DNA of 64,000 nucleotides, taken from contig RHPI01001517.1 of the NCBI GenBank assembly GCA_009103225.1, positions 269,441-333,440 on the forward strand. Reading direction: 5' to 3'. How positions within the stretch are numbered: position 1 is the first letter of the stretch; every line of letters starts with the position of its first letter. The notes beneath the pieces were generated by a model. The model had not been told where the DNA came from. It made no database searches and was given only the letters and a program-made list of their open reading frames with translations. This DNA is from Chlorokybus atmophyticus. Lineage: Eukaryota; Streptophyta; Chlorokybophyceae; Chlorokybales; Chlorokybaceae. The position numbers were made by a program, and so were the translations under genes. Shown piece after piece: positions 1-11,632 of the stretch.

Positions 1-984
1 CCCCCCGGCCGCTGAGTGGTTGTTAGCTTGCTTGTTGGCTGTGTGCTTTATGCTTGCTGCTTACCATACCATTAATATGCTACTTGCCTTATCTTTGCTT
101 ACCCCTGCTGTGCTGTATATGGCTATCAATTGTAACAATATGCATCTGACATGCTTGATCTTTGAAGAGATTATTCTCATTCACTGTTGAATACATACAT
201 CGTCATCATAATTTGTCAATAGCGGAAAGTGCTTAATATAGAGAAGACGTGATGCTGGGCTTAGCTACAACCGGGGTACCAATCAATATTTATCAAGTGA
301 TTGAAAATGAGCTTCACATCTTCAGTTTTTTTAGGTTTCCAATACCTCAACTTAAAATTGAGGGTCGGGTGGGATTACTACATCAATTGACAAAGCGCAA
401 CTTGAGGGTCAGATGGAGTTGATCATTAAACGAAAACATGAACCTTAAACTGAACCTTATAACCACGTTTGCAGGTGATTGCACAGTTTTACTTTTCAAC
501 ACATTGCAATTTGCGTCGAAGTGACAGGTTTGCTAATATCAGCAATCAAAATCATCCCCCAGATTACACATGCAGGTAATTGCACAGTTTTACTTTTCAA
601 CACGTTGCAATTTACGCTGAAGTGACAGGTTTGCTGCTATCAGCAATCAAAAATCATCCCCCAGATTACACAAGCAGACAATTGCAACAGACCGCAGAAT
701 TCCGCGGATTGATTGCTCTGCGTAGGCGCCGCGCAGATCTCTGGCCCAGCATTTACAAACACTTATCCTCGCAAGTTATGTGAAGCTATTAGCGTTGATG
801 TTAGATGTACAACTTGCGAAAATCGAGTTCAAAATAAGACAATGACACACAAAGCGCATTAACAAATGCTGCTTGTGTGGCATGCCTCTACTGGCCATGT
901 GATACCATTGGCACAAGCTATTGGCACATGACAATGACTTGCCATGTATACAATCAACCTACGTCACAATCAAACACGCACAGG
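1..984. other. Non-coding region upstream of window start to PEX14 3' end
   Basis: No gene could be supported here. The stretch is moderately AT-rich and contains the tandem duplication listed separately. The last ~200 bases are probably the PEX14 3' untranslated region and terminator area, since PEX14 runs leftward and stops at 985. Confidence 0.5.
471..673. repeat. Two-copy tandem repeat, period ~101 bp
   Basis: Two head-to-tail copies (471-571 and 572-673) differ by a few substitutions and a one-base indel. Each begins with GCAGGT, follows with an identical TTGCACAGTTTTAC block, and ends in CCCCCAGATTACACA. Each copy start looks like a 3' splice site, but no continuing exon is visible. 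Confidence 0.85.
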
Positions 985-3900
985 TTAATCAGCTGCAGAT
1001 GGCGCACTGCTGCTAGCCTCTGGCGAAGCCTCTGCAGCCAATGCACTTGAGACAGGTGCAGCTGTGGTAGTCTCATCAACAACAGCAGCAGCAGGCTCCT
1101 CCTTCACGGCATCGGCGTAGCTCGGTGCAGGCAGAGTGCGTTGAGGAGGAGGCGGAGGCTGCCATTTGGGTTTACCGACCTCACCTCCTTCAGCTGTGGG
1201 GGGGGAGGCGCTGCGGCGCTGCGCACCCTGCTGGTGCATCTGCTGGTACCGCTCGGGCGACGGGCCCCACGGCTTTGCTTGCTCATTTGAGGTCCCTTGT
1301 TGAGGTTCTTGACTTGATGCTTGAGATGGACTCGAAGCTGCGGCTGCAGAGGGTTCCTGCTTGAGATGCTCTGGAGGCATGTATGGGCGAGGTGAGGCCT
1401 GCTGAGGGGACATATACTGGGGCTGTCTTACTGGAGACGATGCGCGCTCCCATGGCTGCAATGTGCATGAGATCAGCAAGGCAACCGCAAAGCAGGAGCA
1501 GGTATGCAATGGAAGTGACACCGCCAATGTTTCTACTTGAATGTAAAACCTACGAGACTCGTCTACAAGCTGCATGCGCGACGACCACATGAGCCCTTAT
1601 GTTGGCGGGAGCCAATCTTCATAGATTTTGCTGTGCAGCTTGTAGGCGGCCACTCGATACAGACACAATCCCAGAGCTGCCCCAGTAGCGACAAACTCCA
1701 GCCCTACACGTACGCATGCGCCTAGGACTCCGCCGCCCTAGGAGACAGCGCAGTGATGCACTGTTAACCCCTTGATACGGAAACCTTGCTATTCTACCAC
1801 GATAACGGCTGAACACCACGGTACTGTGCATGCGTGCCACGCGACATGTGGAAAATCACCAATTAGCGCATGTCAGCTTCTACGTAGTTTGAGCACAACA
1901 GTGGTACAACAGTGGTACAGTGTGTATTTTGCACAGCACAGATTGTTTGCCAGCAGAGCACGCAGCTTGTGACTGTACCTTGGGTCTAGAGCGCAGGCGT
2001 GCTTCACTGGGCAACTGGCTTGGATTGGGTGCTTTGTCATTTACATCCTGCAGTTGCTTGGGCATTAGTGAGTGCCCAATCAAGTTTATGACCAAGCGCA
2101 GTTTGATGGTAGCACCAGAGCTGACTACTTACCCGAATGTTGGGGGGCTTCTCCCCTTTCTCAAGCATCTGAAGCACGTCCATGTAAGACTGCGGGTGGG
2201 GCGGCTGCGGTAACGCTGATGTGTTGGATGGGACAGACTTGTGGTGGTCCACTGCCAGGGCCTCCCCATGGTCCCCATTTGCAGAGTGCCAGTCCGTCTC
2301 GGGAGCGCTCACTGGTCTCGTCGCCTCAACCTTACCATAGTGCTGCTCACAACGAATGGACTCAGTGTTAGCACTTCCATGGTGACAACAACCTTGCTTC
2401 CGCAAATCGCATTTAGCAGAGGGTCAAGATGCAACTGGCATGCACTTGCAGACGGGCATTGTACCGTTGGCTGTGAAACTTGCACAGAGCGCCCGGCATC
2501 AACGCGATCAAATCTCTGTTCAGGTGTCCGGCTATGCTGTGGGCCGGCTGGAGCTAGATGGCTTGGCCGCTGTGGGCTGTTAACCAGAAGAGCCCTAATC
2601 TCTGACAGCTCAGACTTCACTTCTTCAGGTCTATGTATATTGGGACTGATTGGTCAGTTGTTCACAGATGTCATTATTGTTGAAACAAGTGCACGAACTG
2701 TCCTTACGTGGTTCCAAAAACAGGCATCAAGGCGTCTCATACTGAAACACGCAGCAGAGCGCAATGCAAGTGGCGTCTTCTATAAGCGTACCTGACAGTT
2801 TCAGGCATGTATTCTGATAGCACAGCTGCAAACCCACGGAGCTCTGCCGAACAACATTATCAGCAGCTTGCCACCAGACTTGCCTATCAGTGTCTGTGCT
2901 ACATGCAGAAAGACCTAACACACTGGAGTTCACCGCAACACAAATCACTGAGCCACACCCACTGATAGGACACACCTTTCCGCAAATCATCACGCGTTAT
3001 AGCGCCAGTGTGCTCAGCTTTGCTTGTTGTGGCTGTGGCCTCTGCGAGGGCCCGTATGGACTGGCTCAAAGATAGAAGCTCTTGGGTTTGACGGTCCATG
3101 AGCGTCTCCAATCGAGCACGTTCTGCGCATAAGGCAGGGGAAACCAGTTGCAGCATGACCACAAACCACACATATGAGTCAAAACTATGCAGTCGGTCAC
3201 TGAGTGCATGCCCTTGAACAAGGTCCTAGTCAGATGCAGGTGCACTGCAAGACAATAAGTGCTCAATTCTGGTGCTAGATGAACACAGCAAAGGCAAGAC
3301 TGATAAATTGGTCACGTCTCAACACGTAATGTGTGCACATGCTTTGCACTCTAACAGGTACATTTACACTCTACATAAGTACACCAAGTCTATGAAGAGG
3401 CTGCATACAGATTGGTATATGTTATCTGCGCAAGCCTGCATGTGAAAGTTCACTGTGTGACATTGCACTCAATTGTTGACTTGACCACAACTGGCAACAA
3501 CAGGCAAGCATCCACTTACACCCAGCTTTACTACTCTGCAAGTAACATACATTGACAAGCTTACCATCTGTAAACTTCTGTGTTGCTGCAGTCACAGCAG
3601 CAGCAGCAGCTTCTGCTGCTGCCTGCTCAATAGCCTTGGCCTGAGCCTGCAAGCGACATGTGCTTGTTTGCACAAGTCTCAACAAAGTGACCCAACTCAC
3701 TGCCACCGCACTGCTTGAGAGGCTTACCGCCTGTTGGGCCTGTGTTGGCTGTGTCCACTTGTCAAAGTAAGGTTGCAGATGTGGTCTCAGCGTCCGCTGC
3801 AGGTCAGGGAACCATCAGGAAACAGGAAAATTGTCAATGTATGCACCCTGGCCAACTTGGAACCATGCATACCACTTGTCAACACTTACATGCGCCAGAA

Positions 3901-5040
3901 CTGCTGCTCCGGTAGCTGCACCAGCGGCCAGAACAGCCTGCGTCCAGCGCACCCCTTGCCGCTTTGGCACGGGGGCAGCTGCTAGAGGCTGCACTGGCGC
4001 AAGCTGGTGCGGGTATCGCGCTTGCTGCCAAGGTGGTGGACGACGCGTGGTTTGTGGCTGAGCAGGAGCGGATGAGGGGGGCGGAGCAGAAGTTGCGGGC
4101 GGATTGCTACTTTGGGTAACGTCCTGCACAATTCCGCACACAAACATGCACTAAACGTTCTGAACAGCAAACACAATCAGCAAACACATTCAAGATAATT
4201 GCACTGACTGTAGTGTGAACACAATAGCCAACACACCTGAGCAGCCCGCGATATGGCAGCGTCAATCTCTGCATTGGTCAGGCCCTTTTTGTCCAGGAAG
4301 GAACGGCGCTGTGCGAGAGGGGCATCGCGGACCTTTGGGTGCACGAGGAATTTCACTGCATTGGCCACCTGCAGAATGCACAGGATTGATTGTTAATAAT
4401 GGCGAGCCAAGCACTGACTGCACTTACACTGACCACATGCTTGGATGCTGCATGCGATGTTGATAGTGGCAGCAATCTGAGCAAGCACCCACCGCAAAAT
4501 CACTAGCCAACAACGTTAAGCAGACTACACAAAATTCATTGTCAATTTGAGAGGCCAAGCACTGGCCGCACTAGCCACATGCTTGATTGCTGCATGCCAT
4601 GTTGAGTGTGACAGCTACCTGAGCAAGCAAGCACCCACCCAAGCACCCACCGCAAACTTGCTGATCGACATCGACGAAGCGTGATAAGAAGGCATGCCTA
4701 TCAGTCTAATGCGAGGCACATGCGTTGAAGTCGGAGGAATGCGTGTGCAAAGTGCAACGAGTCGTAAGTCCAATTGACGCTGACCGCGACACTTCCGTCA
4801 GCTTAAACAATCTACAAAACAAGAACGCAGCAGACCCTGCTGCCCTACCTGATCTTCTCTTAGGGCAGCGGGAGGTGGCGCCGCTTCTGCGGGCTTCGCT
4901 ACATCCTCAACAACACCCGTTGCGGCACTGTCTAGCAACGGTTCCGCGGCATTTGGCTGCTCGACAGCACCCTCAATCCCCGCCCCCGTTGCAACCTCGC
5001 CGCCGCCGCCGCTGTCGGCCATGCCAACCACCCCCGCCAC
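985..5040 (-). CDS. PEX14: Peroxisomal membrane docking protein PEX14
   Basis: PEX14 docks the PEX5/PEX7 cargo receptors at the peroxisomal membrane during matrix protein import. Exons read leftward: 5040-4849, 4368-4237, 4123-3890, 3796-3728, 3646-3565, 3122-2976, 2622 to ~2133 (internal junction unresolved), 2047-1979 and 1455-985. All resolved junctions are GT-AG and phase-consistent. Exon 2 is the conserved N-terminal receptor-binding domain (AVKFLVHPKVR...RRSFLDKKGLT). Exon 3 is Pro-rich and ends in an Ala-rich membrane segment (TQAVLAAGAATGAAVLAH). Exons 4-7 are an Ala/Gln-rich coiled coil. The distal exons carry the plant-type signature GEKPPNIR, then APNPSQ, then RPK joined across a splice to PWER. 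The tail is Pro/Ser/Ala-rich. The start at 5040 has a second Met six codons later (MADSGG), and either could be used. The family assignment is secure; only the 2133-2622 splice is uncertain. Confidence 0.9.
4403..4660. repeat. Imperfect tandem duplication in PEX14 intron 1
   Basis: Two related blocks (about 4403-4500 and 4551-4660) share GCCAAGCACTG, CCACATGCTTG, TGCTGCATGC, CTGAGCAAGC and CACCCACCGCAAA in the same order, with a period near 148 bp. They lie between exons 1 and 2 of PEX14. They look like a diverged local duplication rather than coding sequence. Confidence 0.75.
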
Positions 5041-5270
5041 CGCCCCCTCCCCCTATGCTGATGACGTGGATAAGAACGACATGTAGTCCAGCGTGGATAA
5101 GCACAACGTTAGCCCACATGCACATGTTGGGAAACCATGACACTCGACCAGTTGTTGTGTCACCACACGTAGACACAACATGTGCGCGGGAATCCAACAT
5201 GATGCGCTCGCCCTGTTACTTAGGGTTTGATTGACATCAAATCGCTCAGCTGTAACGACGTGGCAGTGGC

Positions 5271-6477
5271 AATGGCGTCGTTGGCGGCGGCGGCCGTGGT
5301 GAAGGCAGGGGCGGGGTTGGAATTGCCGTTGAGGGGGGTGGGATCGCCTTTGCCTGCCAGGAGGACGGCAGTTAACACGCTGCCCAGTTTGAACGGAAAG
5401 TCCAGCGGCGTTTGCAGTGGTAGGAGGCGAGGTAGCATCCCCGCCGCTGCCGCCAGGACGAGGCGCTGCACAGTCACTTGCTCGGCGGTCGCCGCCGGTA
5501 CTGATGACTCGGAGGCTACGTACAGCGCCGGTATTGTGCGATCTGCGCAAGAAGGCCAACCTGAGGTTAGCTGGACAGTGGGCATGCATTGCACAATGCA
5601 TTGCATGCCCATTGCAACAAACAGAAACATGCCGATAGCAAACTGATTCCCCCGCCTTCCACACTTTTTTTTAAGTTTTGTTTGGTATTGAGGCTCGTCA
5701 AGCCATGCTGTGTATGTGTGTTCTCGCTTTTAGCTCCCACCCAATCTGCATGAGTAGCGCGGCTGATGCCGCACAATGTGTTGCATTGTGTTGCATTGCC
5801 CCTTCAGCTGTGATGATTCTCCATTGACAACACCTGCTGCCTTACTTCGCTAAATGAGACTCGTGCTTGGTCTTAGGAAGCATTGAAGTTGTGGGAGTCC
5901 ATGCGCGCTGCGGGCCTTGCGCCAGCAGCGCCCGAGACATACAGCGCGCTGTTCCGTGCTTGCGATGCAACTGCTCAGCCTGGGAATGATCATGCCTGGC
6001 AGAAGGCTTTGGAGGTCAGGAATGTCATGGCAGAGGTGAGTTTTTGTTTTGTTCTCTTCGGATCCATTGCACACTGTTCAAGGTCGCGTGTGCATAATAC
6101 CAGTGCTTTGTGACTCCAGATTGGTTTGAATCAAACCACAGAGACATACGACGCTTTGATCGACACATGTGAGAAGTGCGGCCAATGGGAGAAGGTAACG
6201 TCGCCTTGAAGTTGTGCTCGTTGGGCTCATAGTTTATTTAAACATGCAGGGCTTCCAATGGTCGTTGACTTACATTGGTCGTTGACTTACCTGACTGTCA
6301 CAGGCCCTGGATTTGTTCGAGGAGATGAGGCTGGTGCATGTTGCTCCGGATGCTACCACTTTCCGCTTGATCAAGAAAGCCAAGGACACGATCAGGTTGC
6401 TTCGCTCCACAGCAATTTTCCTTGGTTGGTACGCGCTCATAGTGACATTGTTCATAGCGCTGCGGCTTCAACATTAG
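5271..6477 (+). CDS. PPR-repeat protein with N-terminal transit-like leader and C-terminal membrane helix
   Basis: Four exons join in phase 0 throughout: 5271-5565, 5877-6035, 6120-6194 and 6304-6477. The leader (MASLAAAAVVKAG...) is Ala/Ser/Arg-rich with almost no acidic residues, like a plastid or mitochondrial transit peptide. Exons 2-4 encode at least two pentatricopeptide units. Typical pieces are ALKLWESMRAAGLAP, ETYSALFRACD, TTETYDALIDTCEKCGQWEK and ALDLFEEMRLVHVAPDATTF. PPR proteins normally bind organelle RNA. After the last unit comes a hydrophobic stretch, IFLGWYALIVTLFIALRL, ending three residues before the stop, so the protein may be tail-anchored. With few repeats, it is shorter than most PPR proteins. 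An upstream in-frame Met at 5227 is also possible. An open frame also runs on the opposite strand across exon 1, but lacks splice support. Confidence 0.75.
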
Positions 6478-7558
6478 CACTGGTGTTCATGGTTGCTCCG
6501 TCTTCTAGTGTAACTCTACTATTCCTGCCAGTTTTGGACAGTTTTAGCATATTGTATTGATTTCTTGCGGGTGTAACATGTGCTCCTCACATGTTCACTA
6601 CCAAAGCTTGTTGTGTTAGTGCTTCTGGTCACGTTGCTAATTTGATAACGCGGGTTGCGCACCGTGTTACCTTTGCATACTTACTGTAGCATAACATCTC
6701 TTGTACACCTCACAGCCAGTGCCACCACCTATTTGCCGGAAACTGGCACTGGGCATGTCTTATAGCTGACTATTAATAATACCCGCATAAACTTCGTATA
6801 TTCTGGAATGTTTGTGAGTGTAATAGGACTGCCACTGCCCCACGCGCCCCATTTGCAGCCACTGAACAGGTGTTGCCCATGAGACGGGCGCAGCTATGTC
6901 TTGGTCAGACTTGTCAAGACTGCAGCAGCATTGCCACCGCTGGATAAACACCCAACATTGCACAGTCCACAAATAAATTTTGCGCAGGCAATTGGGGTAC
7001 TATGGGTGTGCGCACTTGTTGAAGTGACGCGGCCCAGCCGAATGCATGACCTTACGCATGTACTGTGTTTGTAACAGGGATCTTCTCCCATCAGGTCTAC
7101 TACTAACTAATCAACTAACTGCTACTGACTATGAAACTAATGAATATTCTGCACTTATCCACTCCAGGATATGCACAAAAACCACCACTGGATCATGCAG
7201 TGTACACAACTGCTGCAGATGTATGCATGTGTGCACAACATGCGGACGCATCCAACTACCCCAAGCTCGTGTGGGCGCATTCAGTATGTGTCCATTGTCC
7301 AGTACTCGGGTGCAGCGAATGCTCCATGCAACGCACGGCAACTTTTTGCATACTAAACAGAGCAACACTCACACGCGCGCACTCAACACACGACCAATTC
7401 GCAAAGCTCCAGACTCCAGACGTATCAACCAACAATTGTTCAGCAAGAGTAAAAAGTCACAGTTGTTGTCCTGGCGCCCCGGGGGAGAATCAACTCAACC
7501 ACACTGTACAATACCGTGGATACTCGGCCTGAGCTGCATGACGTGCTGCTCTGAGCCT
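6478..7558. other. Intergenic region between PPR gene and TatA gene
   Basis: The two flanking genes converge here, so this holds both 3' untranslated regions. No exon with a plausible domain and matched splice sites was found on either strand. Nothing further is visible. Confidence 0.5.
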
Positions 7559-8121
7559 TTATTCCTTCTTGTCGGAAGACAGCTCTTTCTTGGTGTTCTC
7601 CTGCTCCGCGTCCGCCGCCTTCTGCAGCTCCGTCTGGAACTCCTTGGCGCCGTCCTGGAAGGACTTCACGGTCTTGCCTAAAGACCTGCGAGCAACCGAC
7701 ACGCAAGCGTAAGCAGACAAGCACAGCCAAGAAAAGCACATGCAAGTGTAGGTTGGGTCGCTTTCTCTCACACCTGCCAAGCTCAGGCAGCTTTGAAGGT
7801 CCGAACAGCAGTGCCGCCACGCCGGCCACGACCACCAGCTCAGGGACGCCCAGGCCGAAGATGCCGCAGACGACGAGCGACCGGGGCCGACTCTACCAAA
7901 CAACCAGAGCGTCAGTCTAGCCCCACACGCTCGCCCCCGACAACAACCAGCAGGGCAACCCTCCCGCCGCTGACACTCACCACAAGCCGTGGCTGCCGTG
8001 GGGCAGCAGCCCGCAGCCGCAGCCCGTCCGAGGAAACTCCCGCCGTCCGTCGACCGGAGAACGACGCTGAGGAAGGGCTGACCAGCTGCGCCACAGGCGC
8101 ACACAACATCGCCGCCGCCAT
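7559..8121 (-). CDS. THA4: Thylakoid Tat translocase subunit Tha4/TatA
   Basis: TatA/Tha4 forms the protein-conducting assembly of the twin-arginine (delta-pH) pathway in the thylakoid membrane. Three exons (8121-7981, 7892-7774, 7685-7559) join in frame to give about 128 residues. The first ~47 residues (MAAAMLCAPVAQLV...) are a Ser/Ala/Arg-rich plastid transit peptide. The second exon gives GIFGLGVPELVVVAGVAALL, with the membrane-entry Glu, followed by the hallmark FGPSKLPELGR hinge. The third gives the amphipathic helix SLGKTVKSFQDGAKEFQTEL and a charged Lys/Glu tail. The VPEL plus KTVKSFQ pattern favours Tha4/TatA over Hcf106/TatB. The length is normal for a precursor of this family. Confidence 0.93.
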
Positions 8122-9175
8122 GTTGACGACAAGTATGTCGACTACACGCTCAGCCATGCCGCCGCTGACATTATCCAAACACGCTGTATCTCGCAAGATA
8201 GTATCTGAACGTTTGAAATACCCACCGTAACCAGACACAGAGTGTCTCAGTTACGTCTCACAGTTGCAAACCCTAAAGCCTATTCCGCTGCTTGCAGGCG
8301 TTGTTTGGCGCGGGCAGCGGTGGTGTGAAGGGGCGGGGAGGGGCCGGGGCTGTGGTAGGTTCTGGTGTAGTGCTGATCAGCAGTTTTGTTGTCAAACACT
8401 TGGGATTAACGGGCGGCCTCCTCCTGCTCCTCCTCCCTCCCCCTTGTCGTCAGGGTGTCGGTTGGCCCACAGCTGCGGGAGTGAGCGAGCTGCAGGTACG
8501 AGAGCTTGCGCATTGTCTCCCTGCTATTAGATTCTGGTTTTCTCATGATCTGTGGTGGTTCTGATCATATCTGCTCCGATGTGAATATGAAGCGATTGAA
8601 TCTGGCTACGGAATGCTGGCTATCTTGTTTCTTTCTGTTGCTATCCTCATCGAACCCTTGTGTTGTTGAACATTCAGTTTTTGCAGCCATTCAATACGCC
8701 TTGAAGTCACTGTTCTTGAGTTGAGGTGCACCATTGGGCCTTGTTTGCTTGCCTGCTATACTTCTCATAGTTTCCTTCCATGCCTGATATAGCTCAGATT
8801 TTTGAAGTTTGTTCACAAGGCTTTAGCTGTGTCATACTGCACTATGCTCAATTCCAACAGTCTTTCACAGTCTTGCAAACATAACCCGAGTCCCGCCCAG
8901 CATTGCGTGTTTCACCCAAAGTCTGGATGCAAAACGGATTTGAGCATTGAGCATCTGCAGTCAGTGTGGTCTGATCATAAAGAAAAGGAGAAGGAGAGGG
9001 GGCAGAAAGACACGTGGTCGCGTAGCAAGTACGGAGGGCACGTTTGCTTCTCAAGTTGATCTGTGTGTTGCTTGTCATGCAGGGGTGTGTGGCCTGCGCG
9101 GCATGGTGATGGTTAGCAGCAGCAACACTCAGTAGCCGCATTGGGTTGTTGTTGTAGTTAAGAGTCATCCATCCG
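8122..9175. other. Divergent promoter region between TatA (-) and RABE (+)
   Basis: This is the shared 5' region of two diverging genes. A telo-box lies near its left side. An open stretch at about 8299-8493 is flanked by splice-like ends (TTGCAG before, GTACGAG after) and would encode Gly/Val/Leu-rich hydrophobic residues. It has no ATG, no downstream partner exon and no recognised domain, so it is not called as a gene. Confidence 0.45.
8268..8277 (+). promoter_or_regulatory. Telo-box (AAACCCTAAA) upstream of TatA
   Basis: AAACCCTAAA lies ~147 bp upstream of the TatA start codon. In plants the AAACCCTAA telo-box is common in promoters of ribosomal protein and other growth-linked genes, where it is bound by Pur-alpha, Myb/TRB-type factors. 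The same motif precedes the L7 gene in this window. Function here is inferred from sequence only. Confidence 0.5.
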
Positions 9176-10026
9176 ATGGCAACAGCGGGTGCAAGGCAGG
9201 GGCGGCAGGACTATGATTATCTGATTAAGCTGCTGTTGATTGGGGACAGTGGCGTGGGCAAGAGCTGTCTTCTTCTTCGGTTCAGCGATGACAGTTTTAC
9301 AACGAACTTCATCACCACAATTGGCATTGACTTCAAGATCCGCACAGTGGATCTGGACGGGAAGCGCGTGAAGCTGCAGATCTGGGACACGGCGGGGCAG
9401 GAGCGCTTCCGGACCATCACCACAGCGTACTACCGCGGCGCAATGGGCATCCTCCTCGTGTACGACGTGACCGACGAGGGCTCCTTCAACAACATCCGCA
9501 ACTGGATCCGCAACATTGAGCAGCATGCCAGCGACGGCGTGGTGAAGGTCCTCGTGGGCAACAAGTGCGACATGGACGAGTCTAAGCGCGCCGTCCCCAC
9601 CGCACGGGGACAGGCCCTCGCCGACGAGTTCGGCATACCCTTCTTTGAGACATCCGCCAAGTCTGGACTCAATGTCGAACAGGCCTTCTTCAACATCGCG
9701 CGCACCATCAAGGCCCGTCTCCTTGAAAACCAGGACCACGCCAAACAGTCTGCCTCAACCGGTCAAGTGCGTGTACACACACTTCGCTACGCATGCTCTC
9801 ACTCACACGTGTCATCGCTCTCGCATCAAACACTCAATCTGTGCAGCGCATGTGTTTGGACTGTCCTCAGAGAGATTTTAGCAATATTGTGTGTGTCACC
9901 AGCGTCACTGCGTGTTTGTGTATTGGGTCGGGTCGATTTATGTAACGCGTGTTGTGCCACATGCAGAAGGTGGGATTAACTCAGCAGAAGAAGACATCGA
10001 AAGACAAGAGCAGCTGCTGCTCGTAG
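9176..10026 (+). CDS. RABE: Rab GTPase, RabE/Rab8 type
   Basis: This Rab8-class small GTPase is expected to direct post-Golgi secretory vesicles to the plasma membrane. Two exons (9176-9766 and 9967-10026) give about 216 residues. All G-box motifs are intact: [11 protein letters not shown] (P-loop), effector loop [24 protein letters not shown] and ETSAKS. The switch region [20 protein letters not shown] and [10 protein letters not shown] closely resemble plant RABE proteins. The second exon is small and encodes a basic linker ending KSSCCS, a dicysteine prenylation signal. Translation past the donor at 9766 hits a stop in the intron, so the splice is needed to reach the CC motif. Confidence 0.95.
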
Positions 10027-11632
10027 AGAGAAAATGTCCTTGTCATGTGGACACCAGGGCCTGGAGTTTCAGTTAAGTTGTACAATTCTGCTACTGTATG
10101 CATGCAAAATACAGCAGGTTGATAATCTGGACATCAGTCAGTTTGCAGCTGCGCTTATTCAGCAGATGTGTATTTGTATTGCAATGTTGCCTGCCTTTGC
10201 GCGCTTTGCAAACCATTGCATTGCAACAAGCAAGCACAGGCAGGGCGCTCTACGAGGTTCAATCTTGCACAAGGAGCTTGTTCCTTGTCTGTGTCTATCT
10301 GTTGTTTCAATTTCAATGCTGATGATGTTGCTGTACAACGGGATGCAACCAGCCCTTTCAATAGCATCGTGCTTGTCATTACTGCAACATTCCACATTGT
10401 TGCGTACTCATGTGCGCAAGGTGCGTGTAGTGCACTTTTGAGTTGTGGTACACAGTTAGAACCTGCACAGTCCAATCGTGCAATGCCAGCATGCTGCTTG
10501 AAAGTGCAGGAGCATCAGAATGTGTTGTGCATGGCAGGTTGAGTGCATGTTGTCTGGTCATAGCTCAGCCACATTTTTGACAATGAACTGGGCTTGGCCA
10601 GGCACACATAAATATGTGTGCCGCTCCTCTCCCGTGCTATTGAAACACAAATCAGAGACTCCCGCTCCACACAACAACAAACTCGCATGGGGTGGTGCGT
10701 ATGCGGGCCGCCTGTGACTTGGAGGTGGGAAGTGCTTGCCAAGAACACCACTCTGCAGTGTCTCTCTTCCCTTTGCGCTTGACTCTGAGACAGACTCAAC
10801 AAGGAAATCAACTGCCTGCCTTGGTTCGTTGCTCTCTGTGTGTCTGCTTCCCACTCCCTCTCGGTGTATCACTACCACATCTGCCTCGGTTTGGTGTGTC
10901 GTGTATGTGTAGCTGTCCCCAACTTAAGGTATGTATCAGCATTCAGTTGCTGCGCAGCTGCCGCGCAATTGCGTACCATGCAATGGCCCCGTCACCTGTC
11001 ACATCACCCTCTGGTCCAGAGCTGGCCTCGTGTGTAACGGCACCATGCCAACACTCTCTCACAAACGCTGGCATTGGCGGACCAACAGAGAGAGGGAGAG
11101 TGGGTCAGGCCAAGCCAGACCAACTCAGTCTGTGACACTTCCCTGCTCATTTACAGACACACAGACACACATTCTCTCACGCTCTCTCTCTTGGTCTCAC
11201 TCTCATAAGTGCAGTACAGAGCAGAAGGCCCCAGGTGTGGGGCCAACCCCACAGACACAGGTGAGAGGAAGGAGGGGAAGACACTGATGAGTGCACATTG
11301 GATTGGACAGGGTGGATGCATCTGCGGTGTTGAGGACTTGAGGCCAACTCACTGCGAGCATGCATGGTCTTGTCAACCTCCATGCTGCGTATTCTGCTGG
11401 GTGTTCAACTGAATATCGCAAGAGCGGAGGGAGTGATTGGTTGTTTGACCTGTTTACAAGTTGCAGCCGCTCATGGCACATAAAGTTACGCGCACACATG
11501 ACCAGGCAATAATAAACATTCACATGCGCACACGTGCATGTACATGTAGATAGACACGCACATGCATTTGAACATGTTTACCTTGCAGACACTGCACATT
11601 GGCAGTATCTCTCGTTCCATGGACCTGCAGCG
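10027..11632. other. Intergenic region between the two Rab genes
   Basis: This holds the 3' end of the first Rab gene and the promoter of the second. It contains short CTCTCT/CACACA stretches near 11080-11210 but no open frame with a domain or matched splice sites. No RNA gene was recognised. Confidence 0.5.

Noticed and set aside
5220-5630. Minus-strand frame resembling a small plastid protein, opposite PPR exon 1
   Set aside because: The plus-strand reading is supported by three phase-matched PPR exons, and no matching exon was found on the minus strand.
8299-8493. Gly/Val/Leu-rich hydrophobic open stretch with splice-like ends
   Set aside because: No ATG, no partner exon and no domain. 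GC-rich sequence can stay open by chance.
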